NCBI GenBank assembly: GCA_934129785.1
Contig: CAKOWW010000008.1
Span: 10,150 to 74,149 of the forward strand
Source: an uncultured Clostridia bacterium
GTDB lineage: Bacteria > Bacillota > Clostridia > TANB77 > CAG-508
Direction: 5' to 3'
DNA length: 64,000 nt
Both the position numbers and the translations under genes were made by a program. Of this stretch, positions 15,410 to 24,958 are shown one piece after another. The number at the start of each line of letters is the position of its first letter. The stretch's first letter is position 1. Under the pieces are notes generated by a model. That model had not been told where the DNA came from, searched no databases, and was given only the letters and a program-made list of their open reading frames with translations.

Positions 15410-16252
15410 TTATACTAGACTATAAATCAAAATTCCTATTGCCTGAATAACGAACAAATTCATTATATTTGAAGTAAACAAATTATTTGTAGCTTCAACA
15501 ACACCTAACAGGTCATTACTTTCGTTCTTCTTATAATGTCTTTGAGATTCAAAAAAAGTAATAAGTTCTGGTATACTTGTAATAAATCCCAATAATATTC
15601 CAATTATTGTTTGAGAAATTCCAAATATATTGCATAAATTTTCCAAAGTATTTCCTAATGAATCTCCCACAACAAAAAGTAAAATTCCTGTTATAGCTAA
15701 TAATAAAATATACAATACTAATCTATTTCTATTTTTAAGTTCAATTTGTTCTTCTTTTTCTATTTCATCTTCTATTTTCTCATCTTCCTTTTTTAAATAT
15801 TTTTCATGTACTCTATTATTAATAATCAGAAACACTATATATAAAATCACAAAAATCGGCACTAGTATTATAGTCATTTCAATATTTCCTAGCACTAAAA
15901 TTAATGGTATTAAAATTGTTATAATTACTAATATTATATCTGCAATAATTGCCTTGTTTTTTAGTGATTTTTGATTTTTATTTAGCAATATTGCCATTGA
16001 ATACTGTACTACATTTATTACATTTGAACTAAGCACATTTATTATGCTTGTAGTTATAAGTCCATTAAAGCTTGAAAATACAATTGTTAATAATTCCGGC
16101 ATTGATGTTGCAATCCCTGCAATATTACCTACAGTCTTTGGCTTTAAACTTAGTGCTTCTGCTAATTTTCTCAATGTTACTACTAATATATATTTTGATA
16201 TTAAAACTATTGCTGCCGAATATATTATAAATTTAAAAAATTCAATTATCAT
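15410..16252 (-). CDS. Sodium/calcium exchanger family membrane protein
   Basis: 280 residues, about ten hydrophobic segments. Two inverted alpha-repeat motifs are visible: K-T-V-G-N-I-A-G-I-A-T-S-M-P-E-L (about 35-50) and Q-T-I-I-G-I-L-L-G-F-I-T-S-I-P-E-L (about 215-231), each with the conserved acidic residue of the ion site. They are joined by a highly charged cytoplasmic loop (about 150-175). This is the CaCA superfamily; the exchanged cation cannot be told. Start at 16252 chosen because GGGAG is 5-6 bases upstream; the longer frame start at 16273 lacks a site. Confidence 0.85.
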   Translation of the reverse strand: MIIEFFKFIIYSAAIVLISKYILVVTLRKLAEALSLKPKTVGNIAGIATSMPELLTIVFSSFNGLITTSIINVLSSNVINVVQYSMAILLNKNQKSLKNKAIIADIILVIITILIPLILVLGNIEMTIILVPIFVILYIVFLIINNRVHEKYLKKEDEKIEDEIEKEEQIELKNRNRLVLYILLLAITGILLFVVGDSLGNTLENLCNIFGISQTIIGILLGFITSIPELITFFESQRHYKKNESNDLLGVVEATNNLFTSNIMNLFVIQAIGILIYSLV

Positions 16253-16357
16253 TTTACTCTCCCAAAATTTCAATTCTTACAATCATTTTCCCCTATTTTA
16301 TTGATATTTATTAGAAAATACGATATAATGTTAAAAAATTTCAAAGGAGCAAAAATA

Positions 16358-16621
16358 ATGAAAGAAGTCAAAACAAATGCCGTATATAGACATTTCAAAG
16401 GAAACTATTATTATGTTCAAGATATTGCATACAACTCGGAAACTCAGGAAAGAATGGTAGTATATAAACCATTATATAAAAGAGATGATGGTCGTTCCAC
16501 TTGGGTAAGACCAGAAAAAATGTTTTTAGAAGAAATTGATACAAAAAGACCTGACAATATAACAGGTCAAAAAATTCGTTTCGAGCTTCAAGAAAACATA
16601 AAGAAAAGTTATATAAAATAG
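16358..16621 (+). CDS. DUF1653 domain protein
   Basis: 87 residues. The pattern Y-R-H-F-K-G-N-Y-Y-Y-V-Q-D-I-A ... V-V-Y-K-P-L-Y ... W-V-R-P-E-K-M-F is that of DUF1653, small proteins of unknown function, probably a compact beta domain. Start at 16358 because AAAGGAG is 9 bases upstream; the longer open frame to 16301 is not translated material. Followed 28 bases later by serS on the same strand. Confidence 0.8.
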   Translation: MKEVKTNAVYRHFKGNYYYVQDIAYNSETQERMVVYKPLYKRDDGRSTWVRPEKMFLEEIDTKRPDNITGQKIRFELQENIKKSYIK

Positions 16622-16649
16622 TCGCAAATAGCGAAATAGGGGGTAAATT

Positions 16650-17936
16650 ATGATAGATATTAAATTTTTAAGAGAAAATCCTGATATAGTAAAGGAAAAC
16701 ATAAAGAAAAAATTTCAAGACGAAAAACTTGTTTTAGTTGATGAAGTTATTGAATTAGATGTAAAAAATAGAAAAGCTCAATTAGATGGTGATAATTTAA
16801 GAGCAAGTAGAAAAAATTTAAGTAGCCAAATTGGGACTCTTATGAAAGATGGAAAAAAAGATGAAGCTCAAAAAATAAAAGAAGAAGTTTCAAAAATAAA
16901 TGAGCAATTAGCAGAAAATGAAAAACTAGAAGCTGAATATTCAGAAGCTATAAAAATTAGAATGATGAAAATTCCTAACATTATGCATGAATCTGTTCCA
17001 ATCGGTAAAGATGACAGTGAAAATGTTGAAATCCAAAAATTCGGTGAACCAGTTATTCCTGATTATGAAATCCCATATCATGGAGAAATTATGGAAGCTC
17101 TTGGTGGACTTGATTTAGATAGTGCTAGACGCGTTAGTGGTAATGGTTTTTACTATTTAATGGGTGATGTTGCAAGACTTCATTCAGCTGTTTTAACATA
17201 TGCAAGAGACTTCATGATTAATAAAGGATTTACTTATTGCATTCCACCTTTCATGATTAGAAGTGATGTTGTAACAGGTGTTATGAGTTTTGATGAAATG
17301 GATGCTATGATGTACAAAATAGAAGGTGAAGATTTATATTTAATTGGTACTTCTGAACATTCTATGATTGGTAAATTTAAAGGTCAAATTTTGAAAAAAG
17401 AAGATATGCCATATACTATGACATCATATTCTCCATGTTTTAGAAAAGAAAAAGGTGCACATGGTATTGAAGAACGAGGTGTTTATAGAATTCACCAATT
17501 CGAAAAGCAAGAAATGATTGTAGTTTGTGAACCAGAACAATCTTGGGAATGGTATGATAAAATGTGGTCATATACAGTTGAATTTTTTAGAAGTATGGGT
17601 ATTCCAGTTAGAACTTTAGAATGTTGTTCAGGCGATTTAGCTGATTTAAAAGCCAAATCATGTGATGTTGAAGCTTGGTCTCCTCGTCAAAAGAAATATT
17701 TTGAAGTTGGTAGTTGTTCAAATTTAACAGATGCTCAAGCTAGAAGATTAGGAATTAGAATTAAAGGTGAAAAAGGAAACTATTATGCACATACTTTAAA
17801 CAACACAGTTGTTGCCCCACCTAGAATGCTTATTTCTATTATGGAAAATAATTATAGACCTGATGGTAGTGTTATTATCCCAGAAGTTTTAAGACCATAT
17901 ATGGGTGGACTAGAAAAAATTCAAATAAAAAAATAA
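16650..17936 (+). CDS. serS: Seryl-tRNA synthetase
   Basis: 428 residues, normal length. N-terminal antiparallel coiled-coil arm (about 30-105) that grips tRNA-Ser, then the class II catalytic core with motif 2 F-R-K-E-K-G-A-H-G-I-E-E-R-G (about 267-280) and motif 3 near N-T-V-V-A-P-P-R-M-L-I-S-I-M-E (389-403). AGGGGG precedes the ATG. No T-box leader is visible; the gene follows DUF1653 closely. Confidence 0.98.
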   Translation: MIDIKFLRENPDIVKENIKKKFQDEKLVLVDEVIELDVKNRKAQLDGDNLRASRKNLSSQIGTLMKDGKKDEAQKIKEEVSKINEQLAENEKLEAEYSEAIKIRMMKIPNIMHESVPIGKDDSENVEIQKFGEPVIPDYEIPYHGEIMEALGGLDLDSARRVSGNGFYYLMGDVARLHSAVLTYARDFMINKGFTYCIPPFMIRSDVVTGVMSFDEMDAMMYKIEGEDLYLIGTSEHSMIGKFKGQILKKEDMPYTMTSYSPCFRKEKGAHGIEERGVYRIHQFEKQEMIVVCEPEQSWEWYDKMWSYTVEFFRSMGIPVRTLECCSGDLADLKAKSCDVEAWSPRQKKYFEVGSCSNLTDAQARRLGIRIKGEKGNYYAHTLNNTVVAPPRMLISIMENNYRPDGSVIIPEVLRPYMGGLEKIQIKK

Positions 17937-17951
17937 AAGGAGTTTATATTT

Positions 17952-18533
17952 ATGTTAGTAAAAAATCCCAAATTTGAGATTTCTGCTGTTAGTCCAAAAC
18001 AGTATCCTAAAAATGGATTACCTGAAATTGTTCTTGTAGGTAAATCTAATGTAGGTAAATCTAGTTTTGTTAATACTATGATAAATAGAAAAAAATTGGC
18101 TCGTACTAGTAGCGAGCCTGGTAAAACTAGACAAATAAATTTTTATAATATTGATGAAACTTTCTATTTTGTTGATTTACCTGGTTATGGTTATAGCAAA
18201 ATGTCAAAAAAAGAGCAAGAACAAGTTGGCAAGTTTATTGAAGAATATCTTTTTCATAGGAAGGAAATTTCTTTGATTGTATTTTTAGTTGATATCCGTC
18301 ACACACCTACTGCCAATGATAAACTTATGTATAATTATGTAATTTCATCTGGTTTGCCTTTTATAATTTTGGCGAATAAGGCAGATAAAATTGCAGTAAC
18401 TAAAGTTTCTGATGCTGTTTTAACTTTGCAAAAATCTCTTAATCCAATTGGAGATATTACAACTCTCCCTTTCTCTTCTGAAAGAAAGATTTATAAAGAT
18501 GAAGTTTGGAATATTATTGATGGATTTATATAA
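17952..18533 (+). CDS. engB: Ribosome biogenesis GTPase EngB / YsxC
   Basis: 193 residues. GTPase motifs in order: G-K-S-N-V-G-K-S-S (about 29-37), a switch-I T in G-K-T-R-Q, D-L-P-G-Y-G-Y (about 75-81), and N-K-A-D (137-140). Needed for late 50S assembly. AAAGGAG precedes the ATG, 15 bases after serS, so the three genes from 16358 form one unit ending at the terminator at 18546. Confidence 0.97.
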   Translation: MLVKNPKFEISAVSPKQYPKNGLPEIVLVGKSNVGKSSFVNTMINRKKLARTSSEPGKTRQINFYNIDETFYFVDLPGYGYSKMSKKEQEQVGKFIEEYLFHRKEISLIVFLVDIRHTPTANDKLMYNYVISSGLPFIILANKADKIAVTKVSDAVLTLQKSLNPIGDITTLPFSSERKIYKDEVWNIIDGFI

Positions 18534-18545
18534 AATAAAACGGTT

Positions 18546-18590
18546 AAAGCCTATAAAAACTTTCTTGTTTTTATAGGCTTTTATTTAATT
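18546..18590 (+). terminator. Terminator after engB
   Basis: AAAGCCTATAAAAAC (18546-18560), loop TTTCTT, GTTTTTATAGGCTTT, then T-rich tail. 15-bp stem. Confidence 0.9.
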
Positions 18591-18606
18591 AAATAAATTT
18601 CTTATA

Positions 18607-20040
18607 TTATTGCCAACTTAATATTGGATAACCATTGTTTATATTATTGTCATCTGACTTCCAACTATTACTAGTTTTATTTAATAAATCTAAAAAACTA
18701 CTTTCTTTCATTTCTTTTTCCGTTTTAGCCATTTCTGCTAAGTCTTCTCCTATTCCTATCCCTGTTATACCATTTTCATTTTTTAAATAATATACATAAT
18801 TTATAGTTGCATTTGAATTGAATTTTTTCCCTATACATCTACCTATATTTAACTCGCTAGTCACACTTCCTTCAACACTTCCTATATCATAGCAACCTGC
18901 ACTAGTTCCAAATTGATATCCAAGAATCCCTCCAATTCTTAAAACTTGTGCATTTCCTACAATTTTTCCTCTATTATAACAATTTTGAATTACTGTATTT
19001 GAATAGTCATTGCCAACAATTCCACCTAAATACATATACCCATTTTCATTTTTTCCTGTGACATCTCCCCAATTGTAACAACTATCCAATTTTGCATTTC
19101 CTCCAACACTAGAGCAAATTCCTCCAATACATGTTGCCTGAACTGTAGATATTCTATTACCTACAATACTAGCAATATTTCCGCATTTTTCTATTTTTCC
19201 ACTACAATATGAGGTTATTCCTCCCATCCCCCCTGTATCTGAATCATTTCTTATATTTCCTGAAACAATACAATTTTTTATACTTCCAGTATTAGAATTT
19301 TGTCCACTTATACCACTTAAAGCTCCATTTTTTGATTTTAAATATAAATTCACATTCAATAAATTAAGATTATATATATTTCCACTATTATTAGTAAAAA
19401 GACCAACTTTTAGTCCTGAATCATCAGTTGATATTTTATTTATATATAAATTATATATTGTGTTACCATTTCCATCAAATGTACCATAAAAATTTTGATT
19501 ATCACTATCATATAATGAACCTATAGGCATAAATCCTTCTCCTGATGTTAACAAGGTTTTTAATTCTCCATCATATCCATATTCTGCATATGCTGTTCTA
19601 AATGGATCCATATATGATTTTGTTGAGTTAAAATCTAAACTTAATCCTAGTTTTACATTTTTTCCATCATAATTATTTCCATTTCTAACATCATACGCAA
19701 AATATACTAAATCCTCTATGCTATTTATAATATAAGGATTTTCCTCTGTTCCCACTCCTTCTAAAGTTCCTGGATTTGCATCATTTACTTGTTCTACTAC
19801 TATATTTGTTTGTGATTCATTTATTATATCTTCTGTTTTTGCTAAATCATATTTTTCACTTTGACTAGCTTCTTTTGTTTGCTTTTTTGCCTCAGTAGTT
19901 TTACTTAAAATTCCATTTTGTCCAGTTAACATTGATATACTAACCCCTGCCAATATTAGTAAAACAATAATAGTAATAACAAGAGCAATAAGAGTTATTC
20001 CATTTTCTTTACTTTTTGATTTTTTATTTGTTTTTTTCAT
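18607..20040 (-). CDS. Pilin-leader surface protein with GLUG-like beta-helix repeats
   Basis: 477 residues. After a basic leader comes E-N-G then I-T-L-I-A-L-V-I-T-I-I-V-L-L-I-L-A-G-V-S, the same prepilin-type helix as the two major pilins 15 kb away. From about residue 100 the protein has at least five repeats of the pattern G-G-I ... C/N ... N-x-G-x-V-x-G (for example N-C-Y-N-R-G-K-I-V-G), as in GLUG right-handed beta-helices. It probably uses the pilus machinery for export or anchoring and displays an adhesin-like rod. Start at 20040: AGAGGATTG stands upstream; the longer frame to 20112 has no site. Divergent from the RHH gene at 20178. Confidence 0.75.
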   Translation of the reverse strand: MKKTNKKSKSKENGITLIALVITIIVLLILAGVSISMLTGQNGILSKTTEAKKQTKEASQSEKYDLAKTEDIINESQTNIVVEQVNDANPGTLEGVGTEENPYIINSIEDLVYFAYDVRNGNNYDGKNVKLGLSLDFNSTKSYMDPFRTAYAEYGYDGELKTLLTSGEGFMPIGSLYDSDNQNFYGTFDGNGNTIYNLYINKISTDDSGLKVGLFTNNSGNIYNLNLLNVNLYLKSKNGALSGISGQNSNTGSIKNCIVSGNIRNDSDTGGMGGITSYCSGKIEKCGNIASIVGNRISTVQATCIGGICSSVGGNAKLDSCYNWGDVTGKNENGYMYLGGIVGNDYSNTVIQNCYNRGKIVGNAQVLRIGGILGYQFGTSAGCYDIGSVEGSVTSELNIGRCIGKKFNSNATINYVYYLKNENGITGIGIGEDLAEMAKTEKEMKESSFLDLLNKTSNSWKSDDNNINNGYPILSWQ

Positions 20041-20177
20041 TTTAATCAATCCTCTTTCATTTTTCTTTGGTTTTCCCCTTTTCATATTATCATATCCACA
20101 ATATTTTTGCAAGCTAAAATAGGTGCATAATTATTGTAGTTTTTAATATAAAATAACTTGCAAAGGAGGCACTAAAA

Positions 20178-20378
20178 ATGAACAAATTAAGAATACCAAA
20201 AAATCATAGCGGAATTAGTAAAACACTTAGGTTGCCAGAAAATATTGTAGATGATATTCAAAACCTTGCAAATATCAAAAATTTATCTTTTAATAAAATT
20301 GTAATTTCTTTATTAGATTTTAGTCTAAATAATTTAGATGATCACGATAAAAAAGAAATAGAAAAGTTAAGCAGATAA
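20178..20378 (+). CDS. Small ribbon-helix-helix (Arc/CopG-type) protein
   Basis: 66 residues. The N-terminal K-T-L-R-L-P-E-N-I-V-D-D-I-Q-N-L-A (about 14-30) and the following K-N-L-S-F-N-K-I-V-I-S-L-L-D-F (about 34-48) are the beta-strand/helix/helix pattern of Arc-type DNA-binding proteins. Strong AAGGAGG upstream. It is divergent from the beta-helix surface protein, 137 bases away, so a natural target would be that shared region or its own promoter; this is inference. No toxin gene follows, so there is no sign of a type II toxin-antitoxin pair. Confidence 0.7.
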   Translation: MNKLRIPKNHSGISKTLRLPENIVDDIQNLANIKNLSFNKIVISLLDFSLNNLDDHDKKEIEKLSR

Positions 20379-20380
20379 TA

Positions 20381-20424
20381 AAAATGAGATTCAAGCTAAT
20401 TATAGCCTAAATCTCATTTTTGTA
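20381..20424. terminator. Bidirectional terminator after RHH gene
   Basis: AAAATGAGATT (20381-20391) pairs with AATCTCATTTT (20410-20420). It also serves the convergent small membrane protein gene ending at 20430. Confidence 0.8.
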
Positions 20425-20429
20425 TTTTA

Positions 20430-20708
20430 TTAACAACAGCATTTGTGATTGTGCTTTTTATCTTTTTTTCTATTACATAACAATAGTATTCCTGCTATTA
20501 TAAACAATATTCCAAAAACTATTGCTAAAACTATCATTGCTCCAATATTCTCTAAAAATGTGCTTGCAAGTGCTGCTCCTATTATTAGCCCAATTGTTAC
20601 TGCAAATGCAGTTAAAAGTAATATTGTAACTATTCCTAGACATTTTACTTTTGGGCATTTTTCTTGTTTTATATTTTCATAACATACATAGTTTTCTTGT
20701 GGCTCCAT
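20430..20708 (-). CDS. Small two-helix membrane protein, Cys-rich ends
   Basis: 92 residues, not recognised. Start at 20708, with GGAGGTG 6 bases upstream. A polar N-terminus with three cysteines leads to two hydrophobic helices (about 28-50 and 55-77) joined by a short loop, and a basic tail ending H-N-H-K-C-C-C. The His/Cys clusters at both ends could bind metal. Divergent from nothing nearby and followed by a terminator; appears monocistronic. Confidence 0.65.
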   Translation of the reverse strand: MEPQENYVCYENIKQEKCPKVKCLGIVTILLLTAFAVTIGLIIGAALASTFLENIGAMIVLAIVFGILFIIAGILLLCNRKKDKKHNHKCCC

Positions 20709-20806
20709 AAAAGTCACCTCCAATATAATACTTTGTTTAGTATTATACTATATATTATGTCGTATTTTGTATTTGGTTACTATATTATGGATCATTAGAA
20801 CCATGA

Positions 20807-20992
20807 TTATAACTTTTTCTTTTCAATTTTTGTAATAGCCTTTTTAGCTTTTTCTCGTGGTAATACAATTACATGCTCACAACCTTGGCATTTTAATTTA
20901 AAATCCACACCAACTCTTATTATTTCCCATAATTTACTTCCACAAGGGTGTGACTTTTTTGTTCTCACAATATCACCTACATTATATTCCAT
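20807..20992 (-). CDS. DUF951 family protein
   Basis: 61 residues. V-G-D-I-V-R-T-K-K-S-H-P-C-G-S-K-L-W-E-I then R-V-G-V-D-F-K-L-K-C-Q-G-C-E-H is the DUF951 pattern, with three cysteines and a His that may hold zinc. Function unknown; in other Firmicutes it is also found next to housekeeping genes. Twelve bases downstream of gltX on the same strand, so probably the second gene of that unit. Confidence 0.85.
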   Translation of the reverse strand: MEYNVGDIVRTKKSHPCGSKLWEIIRVGVDFKLKCQGCEHVIVLPREKAKKAITKIEKKKL

Positions 20993-21004
20993 AATTTATA
21001 CTCC

Positions 21005-22654
21005 TTAAAATTTCACAGTATTAAATCTTTTTGCCATTCTTTCTTTTCCTAAAATTTTCATTATTTCATACATATCTGGTGTATTTGTTCTTGCTGTTAA
21101 AGCTACTCTTAAAGCTGTGCTTACATCTCCAACATGAGCTTTATATGCTTCTGGATTTGCTTTAAATTCTTTTACTTCTTTTGCATATTCCATTTCTCCA
21201 GCTACTTCTTTTATTTTGTTGAACCATGTTTGTTTATCATCATTTTCATCATAATATTTTTCAATATATAATTTTAAAATTTTCTCTATATCTTCTTTTT
21301 CATTTATTACTTGGAATGGATATTCATGTTCTGTACCATAAAAAACATCATCATACATATAGCTTATATTTTCTTTTACATCAGACCATTTTGATATATC
21401 TTTTCTTGGCTTTTTATTACCTCTTTCTATTCCTAGTACTTGTAGTGAATATTCTTTATCTTCTAACATTTTTGCTAGTTCTTCATCATGTTTTTTTGCC
21501 CATTTTAATGATTCTTCATATACTTTTTCAGCTGTAAATTTTGATATTACTGTTTTTCCTACATCTAGTAATTTTACCATATCAAATAAAGCTCCACTAA
21601 CACTCATTTTATTTAAGCTTAATTCAAATTCTTCCATTGCTTTATCTGGGTTTGCTCTTCTCCAATTTTCAAATGTTGAATTTGCAATATTTAATAAATA
21701 TTCTTTTACAGCTTCTTCTGGTATTCCTTCTTCTTCATAATAGCTAACTGCTGCTTCTGCATCTTTTCTTTTACTTAGTTTTCTTTTATTTCCATTGTCA
21801 TTTTTCATAATTGGTGCAATATGTGCATATTTTGGTGCTTTAAATCCTAGTTCATGGAATAATTGTAAGTGTAATGGTACTGAAGATAGCCATTCATCCC
21901 CACGAATTACATGTGTTGTTCCCATTAAGTGATCATCAACAGCATGTGCAAAGTGATATGTTGGTAGTCCATCAGCTTTTATTATTACTACATCTTGATC
22001 ATTTTCTGGAAATTCTACATTTCCTTTTATTACATCTTTATGTTTGATTTTTCTATCTTCTCTTCCTGGTGATTTAAAACGTATAATAAATTTTTCTCCT
22101 GCTTTTATTTTTTCTACCATTTCTTCAACTGTATTGTTTCTGCATTTTGCCCAAACTCCATAGTATCCTGGTCTTATTTTAGCTGCTTCTTGTTTTTTTC
22201 TTATTTCATCTACTTCTTCAGGTGTACAGAAACATGGATATGCTTTTCCTTGTTCTATTAAGTATTTTGCATATGATTGATAAATTTCTTTTCTTAGAGA
22301 TTGTTTATATGGTCCATAGTTTCCTTTTTCTTCAGTTTCAGAAGTCATTCCTTCATCTGGTTCAATTCCAAATTCTGCTAATGCTGAAACTATTCCTTTT
22401 ACTCCATTTTCTACTTCTCTTTTTTGATCTGTATCTTCAATTCTTAAGAAAAATACACCTTCTGTTTGGTTTGCTAGTTTTTTTGCAATTAAACTTTGAT
22501 ATAATCCACCAATATGTACAAACCCTGTTGGGCTTGGTGCAAATCTTGTTACTATTGCTCCTTCTTTTAAATTTCTTCTTGGATATTTTTCTTCATAGTA
22601 GCTTATTTCTTTTGCTTCTGGAAATATTAAATTTGCTAAATCTTTATAATCCAT
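21005..22654 (-). CDS. gltX: Glutamyl-tRNA synthetase
   Basis: 549 residues. Class I synthetase: F-A-P-S-P-T-G-F-V-H-I-G-G (about 38-50) is the HIGH-motif region, and K-R-K-L-S-K-R-K-D (near 290) is the KMSKS loop. Length and the extended N-terminus before the HIGH motif match a clostridial subgroup. Presence of gatCAB in this window implies it is non-discriminating and also charges tRNA-Gln for later amidation; that is inference. GGAG lies before the ATG at 22654. Confidence 0.95.
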   Translation of the reverse strand: MDYKDLANLIFPEAKEISYYEEKYPRRNLKEGAIVTRFAPSPTGFVHIGGLYQSLIAKKLANQTEGVFFLRIEDTDQKREVENGVKGIVSALAEFGIEPDEGMTSETEEKGNYGPYKQSLRKEIYQSYAKYLIEQGKAYPCFCTPEEVDEIRKKQEAAKIRPGYYGVWAKCRNNTVEEMVEKIKAGEKFIIRFKSPGREDRKIKHKDVIKGNVEFPENDQDVVIIKADGLPTYHFAHAVDDHLMGTTHVIRGDEWLSSVPLHLQLFHELGFKAPKYAHIAPIMKNDNGNKRKLSKRKDAEAAVSYYEEEGIPEEAVKEYLLNIANSTFENWRRANPDKAMEEFELSLNKMSVSGALFDMVKLLDVGKTVISKFTAEKVYEESLKWAKKHDEELAKMLEDKEYSLQVLGIERGNKKPRKDISKWSDVKENISYMYDDVFYGTEHEYPFQVINEKEDIEKILKLYIEKYYDENDDKQTWFNKIKEVAGEMEYAKEVKEFKANPEAYKAHVGDVSTALRVALTARTNTPDMYEIMKILGKERMAKRFNTVKF

Positions 22655-22696
22655 TTTTATTTCTCCTTTATGAATTTTTTATGTTTTTTAATTTTA

Positions 22697-24613
22697 TTAT
22701 ACTTCCATTATAATTGGAATTATCATTGGATTTCTTTTTGTTTTCGCAAAAATATAATCTCTTAGGTTTTCTCTTACTGTTGATTTAATTGTAGACCAAT
22801 CTCTAATGCCTTTTTCTTCACATTTTCTAATTTCATGTCTTACAACATTTTTTACATCATCCATCAAATTTTCTGATTCTCTTACATAAACAAATCCTCT
22901 AGATATAACATCTGGCCCTGCAACAACTTCTCCAGTTTGAGAATCCATTGTTAATACTATTACTATTAACCCATCTTGAGATAAATGTTGTCTATCTCTT
23001 AATACTATGTTTCCAACATCTCCAACACCTAGTCCATCTACTAAAACTCTTCCACTTGGTACTGTTCCTGTAAAGTCTGCACCATTTTCGCCAATTTCTA
23101 ACACTCTACCATTTGTAAGCATTATTATATTATCTTTATCTATTCCCATGCTTTGTGCTGTTTCACTATGTGCTATTAATTGTCTGTATTCACCATGAAC
23201 TGGTATGAAATATTTTGGTTTTGTTAATGCTAATATTAATTTTTGTTCTTCTTGGCATGCATGTCCTGAAACATGTATGTCTTCTAATGAACTATATACA
23301 ACTTCTGCTCCTATTTGCATTAAATCATCAATTACTTTTGATACATATTTTTCATTTCCTGGTATTGGTGTTGCTGATATTATTATTAAGTCATTTGGTG
23401 TTATTTTTACTTTTCTATGATCTCCAGCTGCCATTCTTGTTAGCGCTGACATAGGTTCTCCTTGGCTTCCTGTTGTTATTATTACTAATTGTTCATCAGT
23501 GTAATTTTTTATCATATCTATATCAATAAATATGTTTTCTGGGCATTCTATATACCCCAATTCTCTTGCTGTTGTTATCATATTTATCATGCTTCTACCA
23601 CATACAGCTATTTTTCTATTATATTTTACTGCTGAATTTACTATTTGTTGTACTCTGTGCACATTTGAAGCAAATGTTGCTACAACTATTCTTTTAGTAC
23701 AGTGTAAGAATAATTTATCGAAAACTTCTCCAACTGAGCTTTCTGACATTGTAAATCCTTTTCTTTCAGCATTTGTGCTGTCTGCCATTAATGCTAATAT
23801 TCCTTGGTTTCCAAGTTCTGCTATTCTTCCAAAGTCCATTAATTTTCCATCTATTGGAGTGTAATCTACTTTGAAGTCACCTGTATGTAATACAGTTCCT
23901 GCAGGTGTTGTTATTGCAAGCATTACTGAATCTGGAATACTGTGTGAACTTCTTATAAATTCTACTTTAAAGTTTTTTCCTAATTTTATAGTTTCACCTT
24001 GCATTACTTCTATTAGTTTTGTACTTCTTAATAATTTGTGTTCTTCTAACTTGTTTCTAATTAGCCCTGCTGCTAATTTTGTTGCATAAATTGGTATGTT
24101 TATTTTCTTTAATAAATATGGTACTGAACCTATATGGTCTTCGTGTCCATGTGTTATTACTAACCCTTTTATTTTTTTTACGTTTTTTTCTAGATATGTT
24201 ATATCTGGTATTACTAAGTCTACTCCTAACATGTCGTCTTCTGGGAATGATAAACCACAGTCTACTACTATTATCTCGTTTTCATATTCAAATACTGTGA
24301 TATTTTTTCCTATTTCATGTAATCCACCTAGTGGAATAATTTTTAATCTTGGCTCTTTGAAGATTTTTCCACTTTTTTTTGTGTTTTCTACTTTTTTGTT
24401 CTTTCTGTTATATGGTCTTTTAGTTGTTTTTTTCTCTCCTTCTTTTGAATTGTTTGTTACAACTTTTTTCTCTTTTATTTCATTTTTCTTGTTTTCTAAT
24501 TTTTCTTTATTTGCTGTAACTCTTCTTGTTCTAGAAACTTTTGTATTTGTTTTTCTTACTTTTGTTTCTTTTTTGTTCTCATTTTTTTCATTTTGTGTTT
24601 TTTTCTCTGTCAT
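22697..24613 (-). CDS. rnj: Ribonuclease J
   Basis: 638 residues. Metallo-beta-lactamase/beta-CASP nuclease: I-P-L-G-G-L-H-E-I-G-K-N (about 94-105), the metal motif T-H-G-H-E-D-H-I-G (about 154-162), and a C-terminal domain ending K-R-N-P-M-I-I-P. It does 5'-to-3' exonuclease and endonuclease RNA turnover. Compared with the usual 550-560 residues it carries a Lys/Glu/Asn-rich N-terminal extension of about 90 residues that may bind RNA. AAGGAG is 6 bases before the ATG. gltX follows 42 bases later. Confidence 0.95.
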   Translation of the reverse strand: MTEKKTQNEKNENKKETKVRKTNTKVSRTRRVTANKEKLENKKNEIKEKKVVTNNSKEGEKKTTKRPYNRKNKKVENTKKSGKIFKEPRLKIIPLGGLHEIGKNITVFEYENEIIVVDCGLSFPEDDMLGVDLVIPDITYLEKNVKKIKGLVITHGHEDHIGSVPYLLKKINIPIYATKLAAGLIRNKLEEHKLLRSTKLIEVMQGETIKLGKNFKVEFIRSSHSIPDSVMLAITTPAGTVLHTGDFKVDYTPIDGKLMDFGRIAELGNQGILALMADSTNAERKGFTMSESSVGEVFDKLFLHCTKRIVVATFASNVHRVQQIVNSAVKYNRKIAVCGRSMINMITTARELGYIECPENIFIDIDMIKNYTDEQLVIITTGSQGEPMSALTRMAAGDHRKVKITPNDLIIISATPIPGNEKYVSKVIDDLMQIGAEVVYSSLEDIHVSGHACQEEQKLILALTKPKYFIPVHGEYRQLIAHSETAQSMGIDKDNIIMLTNGRVLEIGENGADFTGTVPSGRVLVDGLGVGDVGNIVLRDRQHLSQDGLIVIVLTMDSQTGEVVAGPDVISRGFVYVRESENLMDDVKNVVRHEIRKCEEKGIRDWSTIKSTVRENLRDYIFAKTKRNPMIIPIIMEV

Positions 24614-24958
24614 AAATTCTCCTTCCCTTTTTCTTTATTTAATTCTATTAATAATCATTTAAAATAACTAGTTTATTTTTCATTTTTCTCTCTTTTACTA
24701 GTTTTAAACCTATTTTTAGTACGTTAATAAAAAGTTTATATTATATACTTTTTGTATAGAATGATATAAACTATAATTATATTTAATTTTCCGTTCTCTT
24801 TTTTGTTACGTTTAATCCCTTTTATAGGTTTTAAATTATAAATAAAATCTCATTTTTTAGCTCTTTAGCTAATCACTGTTTTGTATTATACTATATTTCC
24901 CACCAAAAGTCAAATAGCGCTATTTCAAGTTTCCTTAAAATAGCGTTATTTATTTTTA
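24614..24958. other. 345-base intergenic region upstream of rnj
   Basis: No gene. Contains a terminator-like hairpin for the next gene (24915-24952: AATAGCGCTATTT paired with AAATAGCGTTATT) and, nearer rnj, AACTAGT...ACTAGTT arms separated by about 25 bases. AT-rich -10-like sequences are present (for example near 24770), consistent with a long rnj leader. Nothing else is recognisable. Confidence 0.5.

Noticed and set aside
16301..16357. Longer start for the DUF1653 gene
   Set aside because: The extra residues precede a good ribosome-binding site and do not belong to the family.
20178..20378. Type II toxin-antitoxin antitoxin role for the RHH protein
   Set aside because: No adjacent toxin gene on the same strand; a terminator follows directly.
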